A stretch of DNA of 64,000 nucleotides, from NCBI GenBank assembly GCA_041662605.1, contig JBAZSD010000002.1, forward strand, positions 62,001 to 126,000, read 5' to 3'. Below are positions 28,213 to 37,600 of the stretch, piece after piece. The position numbers and the translations under genes were made by a program. Position 1 is the stretch's first letter, and each line of letters starts with the position of its first letter. Source of the DNA: Desulfomonilaceae bacterium. GTDB taxonomy: Bacteria > Desulfobacterota > Desulfomonilia > Desulfomonilales > Desulfomonilaceae. A model generated the notes under the pieces. That model saw only the letters and a program-made list of their open reading frames with translations, was not told where the DNA came from and searched no databases.

Positions 28213-28899
28213 TCACTCCTTGAACCTGTAACCTACGCCACGGACCGTTTCAATCAGATCTCCAGAGTCGCCAAGTTTTTTCCTGAGCCCCACGATCTGG
28301 ACATCTACGGATCTATCCGTGACCGGGTAGTCTGTTCCCTTCACAGAATCAATAATTTGTTCTCGAGTGAATACCCAACCGGGTCTCTTGGCCAGAAATT
28401 CAAGTATTGAGAATTCGGTCGCTGTGAGGTTCACAACGGATTGTTTAACCTTAACCTCGTGTCGTGAAGGATTAATAACCATTTCATGAGCCTTAATGAT
28501 GGCTCGGTCCTCGGAATGTTCGGGCTGGTTCCTCCGCAGCAGGGCTTTAATTCTTGCCAGCAGGACCCTCGGGCTGAACGGTTTGGTCACATAGTCATCC
28601 GCTCCCAACTCCAGCCCCAGCACCACGTCGGTGTCTTCACTTTTTGCCGTAATCATCATTATCGGAATCTGGGAAGTTTCAGGACTTCCCTTGATGATAC
28701 GACATGTGTCTAGTCCATCCCTGCCCGGTAACATGAGATCAAGCAGTATGAGGTCAAAGGATTCCTTCTTGAGCTTATCCAGGGCATCTTCCCCGGTTGT
28801 GGCGCTTATGACCTGAAAGTTTTCCTTTGTCAAATTGTAACGTACCAGTTCAAGGATATCTTCTTCATCATCTACGACCAGGATACGTTCTTTAGCCAT
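28213..28899 (-). CDS. phoB: PhoB-type response regulator
   Basis: A 228-residue OmpR/PhoB-family regulator. The receiver has VVDDEEDI, phospho-acceptor Asp in LILLDLMLPGRDG and Lys in DYVTKPFSP. The C-terminal winged helix has TATEFSILEFLAKRPGWVFTREQI and VDVQIVGLRKKLGD, close to PhoB. It probably binds the 11-bp-spaced CTAAC arrays found upstream of the pst and neighbouring operons in this window. No phoR kinase gene is adjacent. The gene lies at the edge of the phosphate island and converges with arsC. Confidence 0.82.
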   Translation of the reverse strand: MAKERILVVDDEEDILELVRYNLTKENFQVISATTGEDALDKLKKESFDLILLDLMLPGRDGLDTCRIIKGSPETSQIPIMMITAKSEDTDVVLGLELGADDYVTKPFSPRVLLARIKALLRRNQPEHSEDRAIIKAHEMVINPSRHEVKVKQSVVNLTATEFSILEFLAKRPGWVFTREQIIDSVKGTDYPVTDRSVDVQIVGLRKKLGDSGDLIETVRGVGYRFKE

Positions 28900-29140
28900 T
28901 ATGGATATGCCTTTGGGACTGTTTAATTATCGGGTAAGTGAGGAAACATTCCGAACCATTTTCTTGAAAGAGAATATCATGATTAATGCTAACACAGCAA
29001 CGAACTCTATTTCTCGATTTTGAGGAATACGGAGACTCTTTCACCCGAAAAAGAGATGCAGATTCTATTCCTTTTCCTTATTTAGAGCAGTTTTACCACT
29101 CATGTCATCTTCCAATTTTTCCGGCCCAGCCATGCGTATC

Positions 29141-29199
29141 TTAACGCTTTTCTAACCTTACTCTAACCATTTCTAACGTTTCTTTAATTAACAGCTAAC
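29141..29199 (+). promoter_or_regulatory. Double Pho-box-like array upstream of the porin gene
   Basis: Pentamers TTAAC 29141, CTAAC 29152, CTAAC 29163, CTAAC 29173, TTAAT 29184 and CTAAC 29195 are spaced 11, 11, 10, 11 and 11 bp. This is the geometry of tandem PhoB-family binding repeats. The single 10-bp step divides it into two three-repeat blocks. It lies about 160 bases before the porin ATG. Confidence 0.75.
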
Positions 29200-29247
29200 G
29201 TTTCATCGCCAGAATTCGATCACCGAATATTTCCTTAAACGGAGGGG

Positions 29248-29341
29248 ATCCCAGGATTGACCTTGGGCGAAAACACGCGAAGCCTCGGGCTTGGCCGAGT
29301 CAGAAGCTTCGCTTGAGCTGGGATTCTCAAATTTTTTTTTT
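29248..29341 (+). promoter_or_regulatory. Structured 5' leader ending in a long T run before the porin
   Basis: An outer stem ATCCCAG (29248-29254)/CTGGGAT (29318-29324) encloses an inner hairpin. The inner hairpin is GCGAAGC (29277-29283)/GCTTCGC (29306-29312) stacked on CTCGG (29284-29288)/CCGAG (29295-29299), with a six-base bulge. About ten T residues follow at 29331-29341, just before GGGAGGA and the porin ATG. It may be an attenuator, a small RNA ending in a terminator, or a stability element. No known riboswitch class was recognised. Confidence 0.5.
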
Positions 29342-29355
29342 GAATGGGAGGAAGA

Positions 29356-31143
29356 ATGAAAAGGTTTGGACTTATTGGCTTAATCGCCTTATTAGCAATT
29401 TGCGCAGCAGCGCCGGCCTTCGCCTGGGAGTTTTCGATGAAGGGCGACTGGGAATGGCGCTATCGTTACTGGACCAGGACCGGTCAAAACGACATTTTCG
29501 GGCAGATGGACGGTACAAACGTGAATCTTGGTATCAACCACCTGTCCGTTTTTCCAACCGCAGCGACTACCAACCGAATGAGTGACACAAACAATTTCGG
29601 AGTATTGGCAGGGCAGAACAATTTTGGCTGCGATATGAGTCTCACCGACAACAGGGCCACTATTTTCCCAAAGATCAAGGTCAACAAGGCCATTTCTGTT
29701 GAAAGCTCCGTTAATCTAACATCCCTTGGAATATGGTCTGATGGAGACCCATACAATTTTGGAGGGACTACTGGCGCTGCGGCGGGGACTTATCGAAATG
29801 TGGGATTTTACAATTCTATGTATGTTCCTATCAACGACCGGCCGGTTGCCAGCAATGTTCCCAATACCTTTGTGACTCTCCAGTGGTTGAAGGCTTCGAT
29901 CCATACTCCTATGCTCGACTTCAGTCTTGGCTATAAGACCAGCGCTATCGGGATGGGGTTGTGGAAGCATAAAGACAACCGTTCATCCGCGTCCTTCAGC
30001 GTTACCGCTCACTATGGGCCTTTCAAAATAGGATTCAGCCCTTATTTTGGACGTGAGCAGTCAGCGTGGTCTCTAGGTAACGCTACTTCTCGTAACACCG
30101 GGCCTGGTTCCACGCAAAGACAGGAAGATCGGCGCAATTATTTTCAGGCTGTCATGGGAGAAATACATTACGGTAACGGTCCTCTCGAGTTGCAATTAGT
30201 GTCTGATTCGTATCGTCAGCCCAGCGCTCCCGCTGTACCAGCGGGTACAGTAGCCAATCGTTTTCGAGGGGCAGCTCTTACCGTCAGTGCGCCTAGCGAC
30301 GATATTTTACGATACAGAATTGCGTTGGCCGCTAAATACAACAATGGTCGAGTCTTTTTCAACGGTGAGGCCGACTGGTTCAATCGCTGGCGGTCAGGCA
30401 GAGGCACGGGCAACCCTGCGACCGGGTTGGTAAACGTAAACGAGGACGACGCTGCGTGGCTTTATGGGGCCGAAATTGGAGCGCTTTGCGGGCCTTCCAA
30501 GATAACATTCAATTATGTCCGTGCAACCGGCGATGACCCAAGCACCAGAAATACCAGCGAGGATGCGGCTACTGCGGAACAGGGACTCTCTGGTCCTTAC
30601 ATGAAACAGTGGGGCTATCTGATGTACTACATGTATGGAACCGGTGACGGATGGGACGCGTCCGGCAACGGTCAACCCACCAATTTTCATCATGTAGGAG
30701 GAAGACTTGATTACGCAGTTGCGGCCAACCTCAACCTTTCCTTTGTATTCTCACAGGCTTGGCGTGATCAGGCAAGTTCATACAGACTCGGAGGGAATTA
30801 CGCCATTGAGGGTCGAGTCTGGACCAACGCTGACATCCTGAACGCTCAGAATGGAGTCAATGTGGGACAAGCAGTCCCTGGGAGCGCAAGAGACATTGGA
30901 TGGGAAACGGACTGCGGGGTAAACTGGAAAATACTGGAAGGACTGACCTGGAACTCGACCTTCGCATACTGGAAACCCGGCAATTGGTGGGCATACGCGT
31001 TTCCCAACACGGCCAACATTTATCGCGCTCTCGGTGGGGCTACAGTCATAGGCAACGCAAACCAGGCGATCGCCACTTACAATCTTGGCAGAGATATAGA
31101 CGCTCTTTTTGCCATTGAAACCAATATGCTGATCAGTTTCTAG
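29356..31143 (+). CDS. Porin-like outer-membrane beta-barrel protein
   Basis: A 595-residue protein with a Sec signal (cleavage likely after APAFA, residue about 23). The mature part has alternating aromatic/hydrophobic beta-strand patterns, few cysteines and a terminal phenylalanine (NMLISF), as recognised by the BAM complex. ATG 29356 follows GGGAGGA. The upstream Pho-box-like array suggests phosphate-starvation control, so an OprP/PhoE-like anion channel role is plausible by context, although sequence similarity to OprP was not recognised. A strong terminator follows. Confidence 0.75.
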   Translation: MKRFGLIGLIALLAICAAAPAFAWEFSMKGDWEWRYRYWTRTGQNDIFGQMDGTNVNLGINHLSVFPTAATTNRMSDTNNFGVLAGQNNFGCDMSLTDNRATIFPKIKVNKAISVESSVNLTSLGIWSDGDPYNFGGTTGAAAGTYRNVGFYNSMYVPINDRPVASNVPNTFVTLQWLKASIHTPMLDFSLGYKTSAIGMGLWKHKDNRSSASFSVTAHYGPFKIGFSPYFGREQSAWSLGNATSRNTGPGSTQRQEDRRNYFQAVMGEIHYGNGPLELQLVSDSYRQPSAPAVPAGTVANRFRGAALTVSAPSDDILRYRIALAAKYNNGRVFFNGEADWFNRWRSGRGTGNPATGLVNVNEDDAAWLYGAEIGALCGPSKITFNYVRATGDDPSTRNTSEDAATAEQGLSGPYMKQWGYLMYYMYGTGDGWDASGNGQPTNFHHVGGRLDYAVAANLNLSFVFSQAWRDQASSYRLGGNYAIEGRVWTNADILNAQNGVNVGQAVPGSARDIGWETDCGVNWKILEGLTWNSTFAYWKPGNWWAYAFPNTANIYRALGGATVIGNANQAIATYNLGRDIDALFAIETNMLISF

Positions 31144-31217
31144 CTTTGAGATACCTGACCTTGAGGTGAGACGAAATATTCAACCCATGGGTCTTGTAAA
31201 TCCCGATGACATAGACT

Positions 31218-31254
31218 CACGCTCCTCTTGACCAGGGGAGCGTGTTAATTTTCG
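31218..31254 (+). terminator. Rho-independent terminator after the porin
   Basis: CACGCTCCTC (31218-31227) pairs with GGGGAGCGTG (31235-31244) as a 10-bp stem with one G-T pair and a seven-base loop. It is followed by TTAATTTTC. It ends the porin transcript about 75 bases after its stop. Confidence 0.85.
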
Positions 31255-31358
31255 GACAATTGGGTTCGATTAGGCGAGACAATAGCGCTCAAAAGCTTTA
31301 ACCTCGGAAACCTTTATATTCAGCCTTGACTCTAAGTCAATAAAACAACGGAGGATCT

Positions 31359-31907
31359 ATGGAAAAAAACGAACAGGGAGTTCGGGCGGCAGTTACCGAA
31401 CTTGCCGACAATCTCGGAGTTATAGGTGTTTTCATGCTCGGTGAGGCCAGGGCTTTTCTTGTGAAAAGTTGGGGCGCTTCCCGCGAGGAGTTTTTCGTGG
31501 CCGTCGACCAAATTTCCAAAACCATGAAGCAGTCCGGAAACATGGCTGTGGATGATATTGACAGGGCGGCTGATAAGATTAAACAGTCCTGGGATCTCCT
31601 GATTCAAGAGAAGTGCCTGGACTGGGACGCGTTTTTTAGTGAACTGAAAAATCGCCTTGCCGCTCTGGGGAATGTCAGTAAAGACACCTTCGATCTTTGC
31701 GTAGACCAGGCTGCAGAGACGCTTGACAAGCAGTGGACAGCATTTGGCAGGGTCGGCGAGAACCAGGTAAAATACACACAGGAACAAATAGGCTACATGG
31801 CGTCGTCCGTCAAATCCCAGTGGGACGTAATCTGGGATACGATGCAACAAACCGGCGACAAGATCGACCGAGCTGTCGACGCTGCATGGGAAGAATTCAA
31901 GAAATAA
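31359..31907 (+). CDS. Helical hypothetical protein (phasin/apolipoprotein-like pattern)
   Basis: A 182-residue protein that is almost entirely amphipathic helix. It has repeated blocks such as DQISKTMKQSGNMAVDDIDRAADKIKQSW and DQAAETLDKQWTAFG, with Trp at regular intervals. No signal peptide or membrane helix is present. ACGGAGGATCT precedes the ATG. Such patterns occur in coiled-coil or lipid-surface-binding proteins; the function is unknown. It has its own gene neighbourhood between the porin and the SHOCT protein and no clear Pho-box-like array. Confidence 0.6.
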   Translation: MEKNEQGVRAAVTELADNLGVIGVFMLGEARAFLVKSWGASREEFFVAVDQISKTMKQSGNMAVDDIDRAADKIKQSWDLLIQEKCLDWDAFFSELKNRLAALGNVSKDTFDLCVDQAAETLDKQWTAFGRVGENQVKYTQEQIGYMASSVKSQWDVIWDTMQQTGDKIDRAVDAAWEEFKK

Positions 31908-31998
31908 GTTTTAATGCGCGTCGACCATGTAGCCCTTTAGCGAATTTCTAACAGGAATAAATTATTGGCTGAACAATTGGGGCATATCATCACGCATA

Positions 31999-32062
31999 GG
32001 CTGCCCACCGAAAATATCCACCAAACGGCTCTCTTACGTCTCCCCTGGGCAGCCCATTTTTT
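31999..32062 (+). terminator. Terminator-like hairpin with long loop
   Basis: GGCTGCCCA (31999-32007) and TGGGCAGCC (32046-32054) form a perfect 9-bp stem around a 38-base loop, followed by a run of six T (32057-32062). It lies about 90 bases after the helical-protein gene in a 392-base gene-free interval (31908-32299). It is probably that gene's terminator, though a small RNA could also end here. Nothing else was recognised in this interval. Confidence 0.6.
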
Positions 32063-32299
32063 GTACAACCGCTTTCTGTTAGCAATCCTTTACCAATTAT
32101 CTCGTAGACGGCATTTATGTTTTGGCCTCTTTCAAATACGTGGTTCAGCAATTCAATCTGGCTGAAAACTTATAGTCCTGGATTATTCCGAAAAAAATTA
32201 GATATTGATTCGTCCAATTTGACAAATCCCTTCACAGGATTCACACAATAGTCTGTAATGATAATTCCACGTGGTAACAATTAGTAGGAGGATCACAAG

Positions 32300-32977
32300 A
32301 TGGCCGTTCATGAAGAGAGATATCAGGAGCGTGTTAGAAGCCCAAGGACCGCAGTGTTGCTAGCATTAATATTAGGCCCAATAGGTATGTTCTACGCCAC
32401 CATTACTTGGGCGGCGATAATGCTATTCATGAACATCGTCTTTGGACTGATCACCTATGGTCTAGCAATACTTATTCTTTGGCCAGTAGGCGCTCGAATA
32501 GCCTATAAAGCCGTTTGCGCGCGCAACCAAAAACTGCTTCGACAACGGAACGATCATGCGCAACCATTTTCTCTGTCTATCGAAAAACATCCACGAAAAT
32601 TAATTGACAAAAACCCAGGCGCCGTCCGCGCCGAAAACTCAACAAGGACGATTTCGTTGATGACTCAAAGTAATAAAATCTATATGAATGGGAACGCCTT
32701 GATCAAGCTTGGGTTGGGCCTCATTCGTAAGGCAGAGACAAAATGGTTGCCAAATGGCTTCATAAGCGGCTTTTCCAAAACTGAATTCACAAAAAAACTC
32801 TCAAGTTTTAAAACAGGAAAACCTTCGCTGCTTCCCAATCATGCTCTGAATTCGAGTGAAGACGTCTTCGGCGCCTTTGAATTGAGACTTATTAGATTGA
32901 AAAAACTGCGAGACAAAGGTTTGATAGACGAGCTGGAATTCAATAACAAGAAAAAAGCTATATTAGATGAGCTATGA
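32300..32977 (+). CDS. Membrane protein with C-terminal SHOCT domain
   Basis: A 225-residue protein with two N-terminal membrane helices (about residues 18-65), a basic linker and a C-terminal segment LIRLKKLRDKGLIDELEFNNKKKAILDEL that matches the short SHOCT domain found in oligomerising prokaryotic proteins. TAGGAGGATC precedes the ATG. The function is unknown. It sits just before the HMA/P-type ATPase cluster. Confidence 0.65.
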   Translation: MAVHEERYQERVRSPRTAVLLALILGPIGMFYATITWAAIMLFMNIVFGLITYGLAILILWPVGARIAYKAVCARNQKLLRQRNDHAQPFSLSIEKHPRKLIDKNPGAVRAENSTRTISLMTQSNKIYMNGNALIKLGLGLIRKAETKWLPNGFISGFSKTEFTKKLSSFKTGKPSLLPNHALNSSEDVFGAFELRLIRLKKLRDKGLIDELEFNNKKKAILDEL

Positions 32978-33074
32978 AAAAAATACCAAACTGAGGCGGC
33001 TGAGAATTAGTGGAGATTATGACAAATCATTGTTGAGACAAGGGATCGGAATAATGTAGAGGAGTCTCACAGCC

Positions 33075-33446
33075 TTAAATGAGAGCGGCTATAATCGAGA
33101 GCGACGAACCTTCAAGAGCCTTATCCAGGGCTAGACTGACTATAGCCCTAGACACGACCCTCCCCGCTTCCGAAAATACCGTATCCATGTATCTACTGCT
33201 TGAAACAAGTTTGGTCATATCAATGTAGCCTTCTTGAGATAAGACTTTAAGCAATGTGGTCGAAGTCACCTGTGATTCATCAAAATTGACCTTTAGGCTA
33301 CCTGTGAGGGAATTGACTTCAATTGAATCGATCCCTTGTTTTTCACGTAGCAGTAGAGTTAATTCGTCGGCAAGTTTGACGTTCCTTTTTAGGCGGGGAA
33401 TTTTGACTCTCAACCTTCCCGGTGTCCTATGAATATAACAACCCAT
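33075..33446 (-). CDS. HMA_2-type metal-associated-domain protein
   Basis: A 123-residue protein beginning MGCYIHRTPGRLRVKIPRLKRN, the signature of the HMA_2 family (ferredoxin-like fold, no CXXC metal site). The domain covers about residues 3-75 and a helical tail follows. ATG 33446 has GGAGGA seven bases upstream; an alternative start at 33500 would add 18 residues. It is transcribed away from a related HMA_2-DUF5132-ATPase cluster, with a Pho-box-like array pointing toward it. Confidence 0.7.
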   Translation of the reverse strand: MGCYIHRTPGRLRVKIPRLKRNVKLADELTLLLREKQGIDSIEVNSLTGSLKVNFDESQVTSTTLLKVLSQEGYIDMTKLVSSSRYMDTVFSEAGRVVSRAIVSLALDKALEGSSLSIIAALI

Positions 33447-33545
33447 GTAAATTTCCTCCAACTCTCTTGAATGACCCATCAAAACTTGGGCTTCAGTCAT
33501 TAAGTTTCCACGCGCTGTCGCTTTGAAAATATTTAGGTTTAAATT

Positions 33546-33572
33546 ATTAGACGTATGTTAGGACCAAATTAA
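33546..33572 (-). promoter_or_regulatory. Pho-box-like array in the HMA divergent promoter
   Basis: ATTAG 33546, GTTAG 33557 and ATTAA 33568 are 11 bp apart. On the minus strand they read TTAAT, CTAAC, CTAAT, the same core as the pst-associated arrays. It lies 100 bases upstream of the minus-strand HMA gene and 150 bases before the plus-strand DUF5132 gene. Confidence 0.6.
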
Positions 33573-33722
33573 TTTTTAATGTGGATATCAAGTATTAGTT
33601 GAATTTCAGGTTTTTCTCGTTTGCGCTCTTCGCAGAAAGGAGTTGACTTTAATGCCTTGAATTTACATTTTATGGGTTAGATGTGATTATTGCAGACAGA
33701 TTGAAAAGGAAGGGGAAGAAAG

Positions 33723-34019
33723 ATGGCGATTTCGGACATGATCCCAAAAGGTGGTATTTGGACAGGGATTGCTGTAGGCGCTGGCCTTCTAGTTGCGCCC
33801 ATAGTCATTCCAGCAGTCGCAGGCGCCGCAAGGCCATTGCTCAAAGCCGTCATAAAGGGCGGATACATGCTTTATGAATATGGCCGAGAGATGGTCGCCG
33901 AAGTAACCGAGGTTGCAGAAGACCTTTTTGTGGAAGCAAAGGCCGAGTTTGAAGCAAGCGTGGCGGAAGTCAGCGAAGGCAAAAGTTCTGCATTAGTGCA
34001 TAAGCCTGGCAAAAAATGA
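33723..34019 (+). CDS. DUF5132-like small membrane protein
   Basis: A 98-residue protein with one glycine/alanine-rich membrane helix (about residues 12-36) and an acidic helical tail. It resembles DUF5132 proteins, which often neighbour HMA_2 and P-type ATPase genes. AGGGGAAGAAAG precedes the ATG. Its TGA overlaps the ATG of the next HMA_2 gene, so the two are coupled. It may be a regulatory subunit of the downstream ATPase (inference). Confidence 0.65.
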   Translation: MAISDMIPKGGIWTGIAVGAGLLVAPIVIPAVAGAARPLLKAVIKGGYMLYEYGREMVAEVTEVAEDLFVEAKAEFEASVAEVSEGKSSALVHKPGKK

Positions 34020-34519
34020 TTCCAGAAGCCTACATCGTTCACAGGGTTAATGACCGTCTGCGAATTAAAGTCCCTTCTAAAAGACGTGATAGGGATTTTT
34101 TTACCTCGATAGAAAAGAAATTCTCAAAACATGCCGGCGATGAAACGGTTGTGGTTAATCCGGATACGGCCTCAGTTCTATTTCTGGGCGGCTTTACCGC
34201 TAAACACATCGCCGAAGTGGCTCAACAATCGGATTTATTCAAATTAGAGACCAAAACGCGCCGTCGTGTGACCCTTCTCGGCGGCGTAAAGGACATGTTC
34301 CACACGGCCGACAAAGATCTTTTGAAAATGACTGGGGGTGGATTAGATATCCCGAGCATAGTCTTTCTTGGGTTGGTAAGTCATGGCATTTATCAATTTG
34401 CACGTGGAAATTTCACCGGTCCACCATGGTATGTGGCATTTTGGTATGCCCTAGGCCTAGGCCTATTTTCCCAATCCAGGCTGACCGAGTTGGAAGAAAT
34501 AGACGCTGATTTTCTTTGA
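34016..34519 (+). CDS. HMA_2-domain protein with C-terminal membrane segment
   Basis: A 167-residue protein. The N-terminal HMA_2-like domain begins AYIVHRVNDRLRIKVPSKRRD, and the C-terminal half has two hydrophobic segments (IPSIVFLGLVSHGIYQF and WYVAFWYALGLGLF). The metal-binding CXXC is absent. It overlaps the DUF5132 gene by four bases and precedes the P-type ATPase by 135 bases, in which a Pho-box-like array is located. Confidence 0.7.
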   Translation: MIPEAYIVHRVNDRLRIKVPSKRRDRDFFTSIEKKFSKHAGDETVVVNPDTASVLFLGGFTAKHIAEVAQQSDLFKLETKTRRRVTLLGGVKDMFHTADKDLLKMTGGGLDIPSIVFLGLVSHGIYQFARGNFTGPPWYVAFWYALGLGLFSQSRLTELEEIDADFL

Positions 34520-34558
34520 AATAGATCACCCTCCTCCTTTGTTCCTGAATTACGCGTC

Positions 34559-34596
34559 TTAACCGGATACTAATTCGTTTCTAGCCCTATCCTAAC
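34559..34596 (+). promoter_or_regulatory. Pho-box-like array upstream of the P-type ATPase
   Basis: TTAAC 34559, CTAAT 34570, CTAGC 34581 and CTAAC 34592 are exactly 11 bp apart. The array ends 58 bases before the TTG start of the ATPase gene, a position suited to activation by a PhoB-like regulator. Confidence 0.8.
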
Positions 34597-34654
34597 GTGA
34601 ATACGATCTACTTTGTTCTTGTTTGCATAAACAGGTTTCCGAAGAAAAATAGAT

Positions 34655-37600
34655 TTGATTCAAGAAATTCACAACACTGTAAAAGGCCGAGTAAGGTTTA
34701 AAGTCAAGGGACTTTATCGTTCAGAAAACCTTAAAAAAACAATTGAGATTCAATTATCCGAATTTAATTTCGTAAATCGCGTTTCCGCAAATGTGTTGAC
34801 TGGAAATGCATTGGTCCTTTTTGATCCCGTTTGTAATCGTCATCTGATCTTCTCTTCTCTCGAAAAAATTGTTGCGACCTATTTTGTGAAGAGCAGAAAC
34901 AGGTCTGAAAATAAAAACATAAATGAGACATCTGGAAACAAAGCTCCATCATCAACGAAAATACGCGCTGATCACATAGAAAGCCAACCTGTCAATGAAG
35001 TCCCGTCTGCGGCGCAAAGTTTCCGATGGTGGCATATGGAGGCTCAGGAGATTACCGACCTCTTTGGCGTTTGTCCAAAAACCGGCTTGTCTGATCAATC
35101 AATCAACGCAAATCTTATGAAGCATGGTTCGAACTTCTTTCCTGAACCTGCCTCTCGTTCAAAGCTCGAGATTTTCTTCGATCAGTTTACATCTATGCCG
35201 GTAGTATTACTCGGCGCCGCCGCAGGGCTTTCTGTTTTAACAGGAGGGCGGCTTGACGCCGCAATCATTTCCGCAGTCATTTTAATCAACGGGGCGATAG
35301 GTTTTATAACCGAAAACGACGCAGAAAGAACCATTAGTTCACTCAAAAAACTTGTCAGACCATCTGCCGAGATCATAAGGGGATCGATAAAACAGATCGT
35401 TTCAGCCGACCAGATTGTATGCGGGGACATCTTGGCGCTCAAACCCGGTTCGTACGTGGCTGCGGACGCAAGAATTATCGAGAGCCAGCTCCTGAGCGCT
35501 GATGAATCAATCTTAACAGGTGAGAGCTTACCGTCAAGCAAGGTCGCCACATCGCTGAGCGGTGTGTCTATACCTATATCCGAACGTCAAAACATGGTCT
35601 TCGCCGGCACACGTATCACAGGTGGACATGGCATAGCGGTGGTTGTGGCCGTCGGGACCTCCACAGAGGTTGGGAAGGTCCAGACTCTGGTTTCAGAAGC
35701 TGAACGGCCAACCACTCCTATTGAAAGGCAGCTTACAGTTGTCGGAAATCAACTTACCGCAGTGTCCATCGTTGTCTGCGTCATAATCTTTTTCATAGGC
35801 CTGGTTAGAGGAGTCGGGCTGATTCAAATGCTCAAAATGGGCGTTTCTCTCGCGGTAGCGGCATTACCCGAGGGTTTGCCGGCCGTGGCTACAACAACTC
35901 TCGCGTTAGGAGTGCGAAGCATGAAGCGCCACGGAGTGCTTGTTCGAGATCTTGACGCGGTATGTACTCTGGGTTCCGTTCAAACAATTTGTTTCGATAA
36001 GACCGGCACGGTTACTCTGAACCACATGACAGTTACCCAGGTTTTCACCGGCATGACATTTTTAAACACCTGGGACGGAATGTTCGCCTCTGGGTCCAAA
36101 CATGTGAATCCTTATGAGTCCGACGAATTGATAAAACTTTTGCATGTTTGCATTTTGTGCAGTGAAACACAGATCCAATCAAATAATGGCGGGTTCAAAC
36201 TTCATGGTTCGGCGACTGAAAACGCTTTGGTAAGCCTGGCGATTTCCGCCGGAGTTAATGTTGAGGCGGTGAGAAATCAGTATCCACTTGTTGAAAGGAA
36301 TTACAGGGCTGAAAATCAGCTATTTATGAGAACGCTTCATCAAGCGAATGATTCCGAGAAGCTATTGGCTATTAAAGGTAGCCCGTATGAGGTCCTCGCT
36401 AAATGCTCGAATTTTATAAAGCATGGCGTGCTGTATGAGTTGACTGACGAAAGTCGTGATGAAATTGACCTGGCAAATGAGAAGATGGCGGGGCTCGCGT
36501 TAAGAGTATTGGGAGTAGCCTGCGCCCACGGTCGTAACGGTGATTCGGATATAAATTGTTCCAATTGGACGTGGCTAGGTTTGGTAGGTATGGAGGACCC
36601 TGTTAGAGAAGGAGTCAAAGAATCAATTGAGTCTTTTCATAGAGCCGGAATCGACACAGTGATGATTACGGGCGATCAGGGGCCTACCGCTTATGCGGTC
36701 GCAAAAGAATTGGACTTAAGTCGGGGCGCTCCGATAGAGATAGTCGACTCCAGTTATCTTGAAGCGAATGATCCCGAAATAGTTAAGGCATTATGCGGCA
36801 AAGCCCATGTGTTTTCTAGAGTGAGTCCTTCTGACAAGCTTAGAATAGTTCAGGCGTTGCAGGCCAGTGGAAAGATAGTCGGTATGGCCGGCGACGGCAT
36901 CAATGACGGACCTGCCCTGAAAGCCGCAGACATTGGGATAGCAATGGGCGCTAGTGGCACAGATGTTGCCCGTGAAGTCGCCGATATCGTGCTTGAAAAT
37001 GATGATTTGGAAACTTTGATTGTGGCTTTGAGCGACGGGAGGACAACTTATAATAATATTAGAAAGTCACTCCATTATTTGCTCGCCACGAATTTTAGTG
37101 AAATAATTGTCATGTTGTTCTCCAGTCTGTTGGGTCTCGGCTACCCCTTGAACGCCATACAGTTATTGTGGATAAATCTGATATCCGATGTTTTTCCTGG
37201 GCTGGCCCTGGCGTTGGAACCACCGGAACCCGATGTATTGGCGCGGCCACCCCGTCATCACGATGAACCTATTGTTACGAACGAGGACTTTAAACAAATT
37301 GCTATTGAAGCCAACATATTAAGTATTTCGTCTTTATCGGCGTATGGATACGGTGTCGCCAAATATGGCTTGGGCCCAACAGCAGGAGTGTTCGCGTTTC
37401 AAAGTCTCACAATTTCTCAAATCCTTCACGCTTTGTCGTGCAGATCTAAAGACACAAGCATATTTACCGATGATGGGCGTCCTCCGAACAGATATTTAAA
37501 TGTGGCCGTGTTCGGGTCCCTGGCTTTGCAACTTCTCACCCAGTTGGTACCATCCTTACGAGGATTGTTGGGGTTGGCGCCCATAACGGTCGGTGACATG

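Noticed and set aside
31261..31358. Possible Pho-box-like array upstream of the helical-protein gene
   Set aside because: Only single TTAAC and CTAAG pentamers occur and they are not in 11-bp register.
31965..32165. A 66-residue open frame in the interval after the helical-protein gene
   Set aside because: It runs through the terminator-like hairpin at 31999-32062, lacks a ribosome site and has no protein-like composition.
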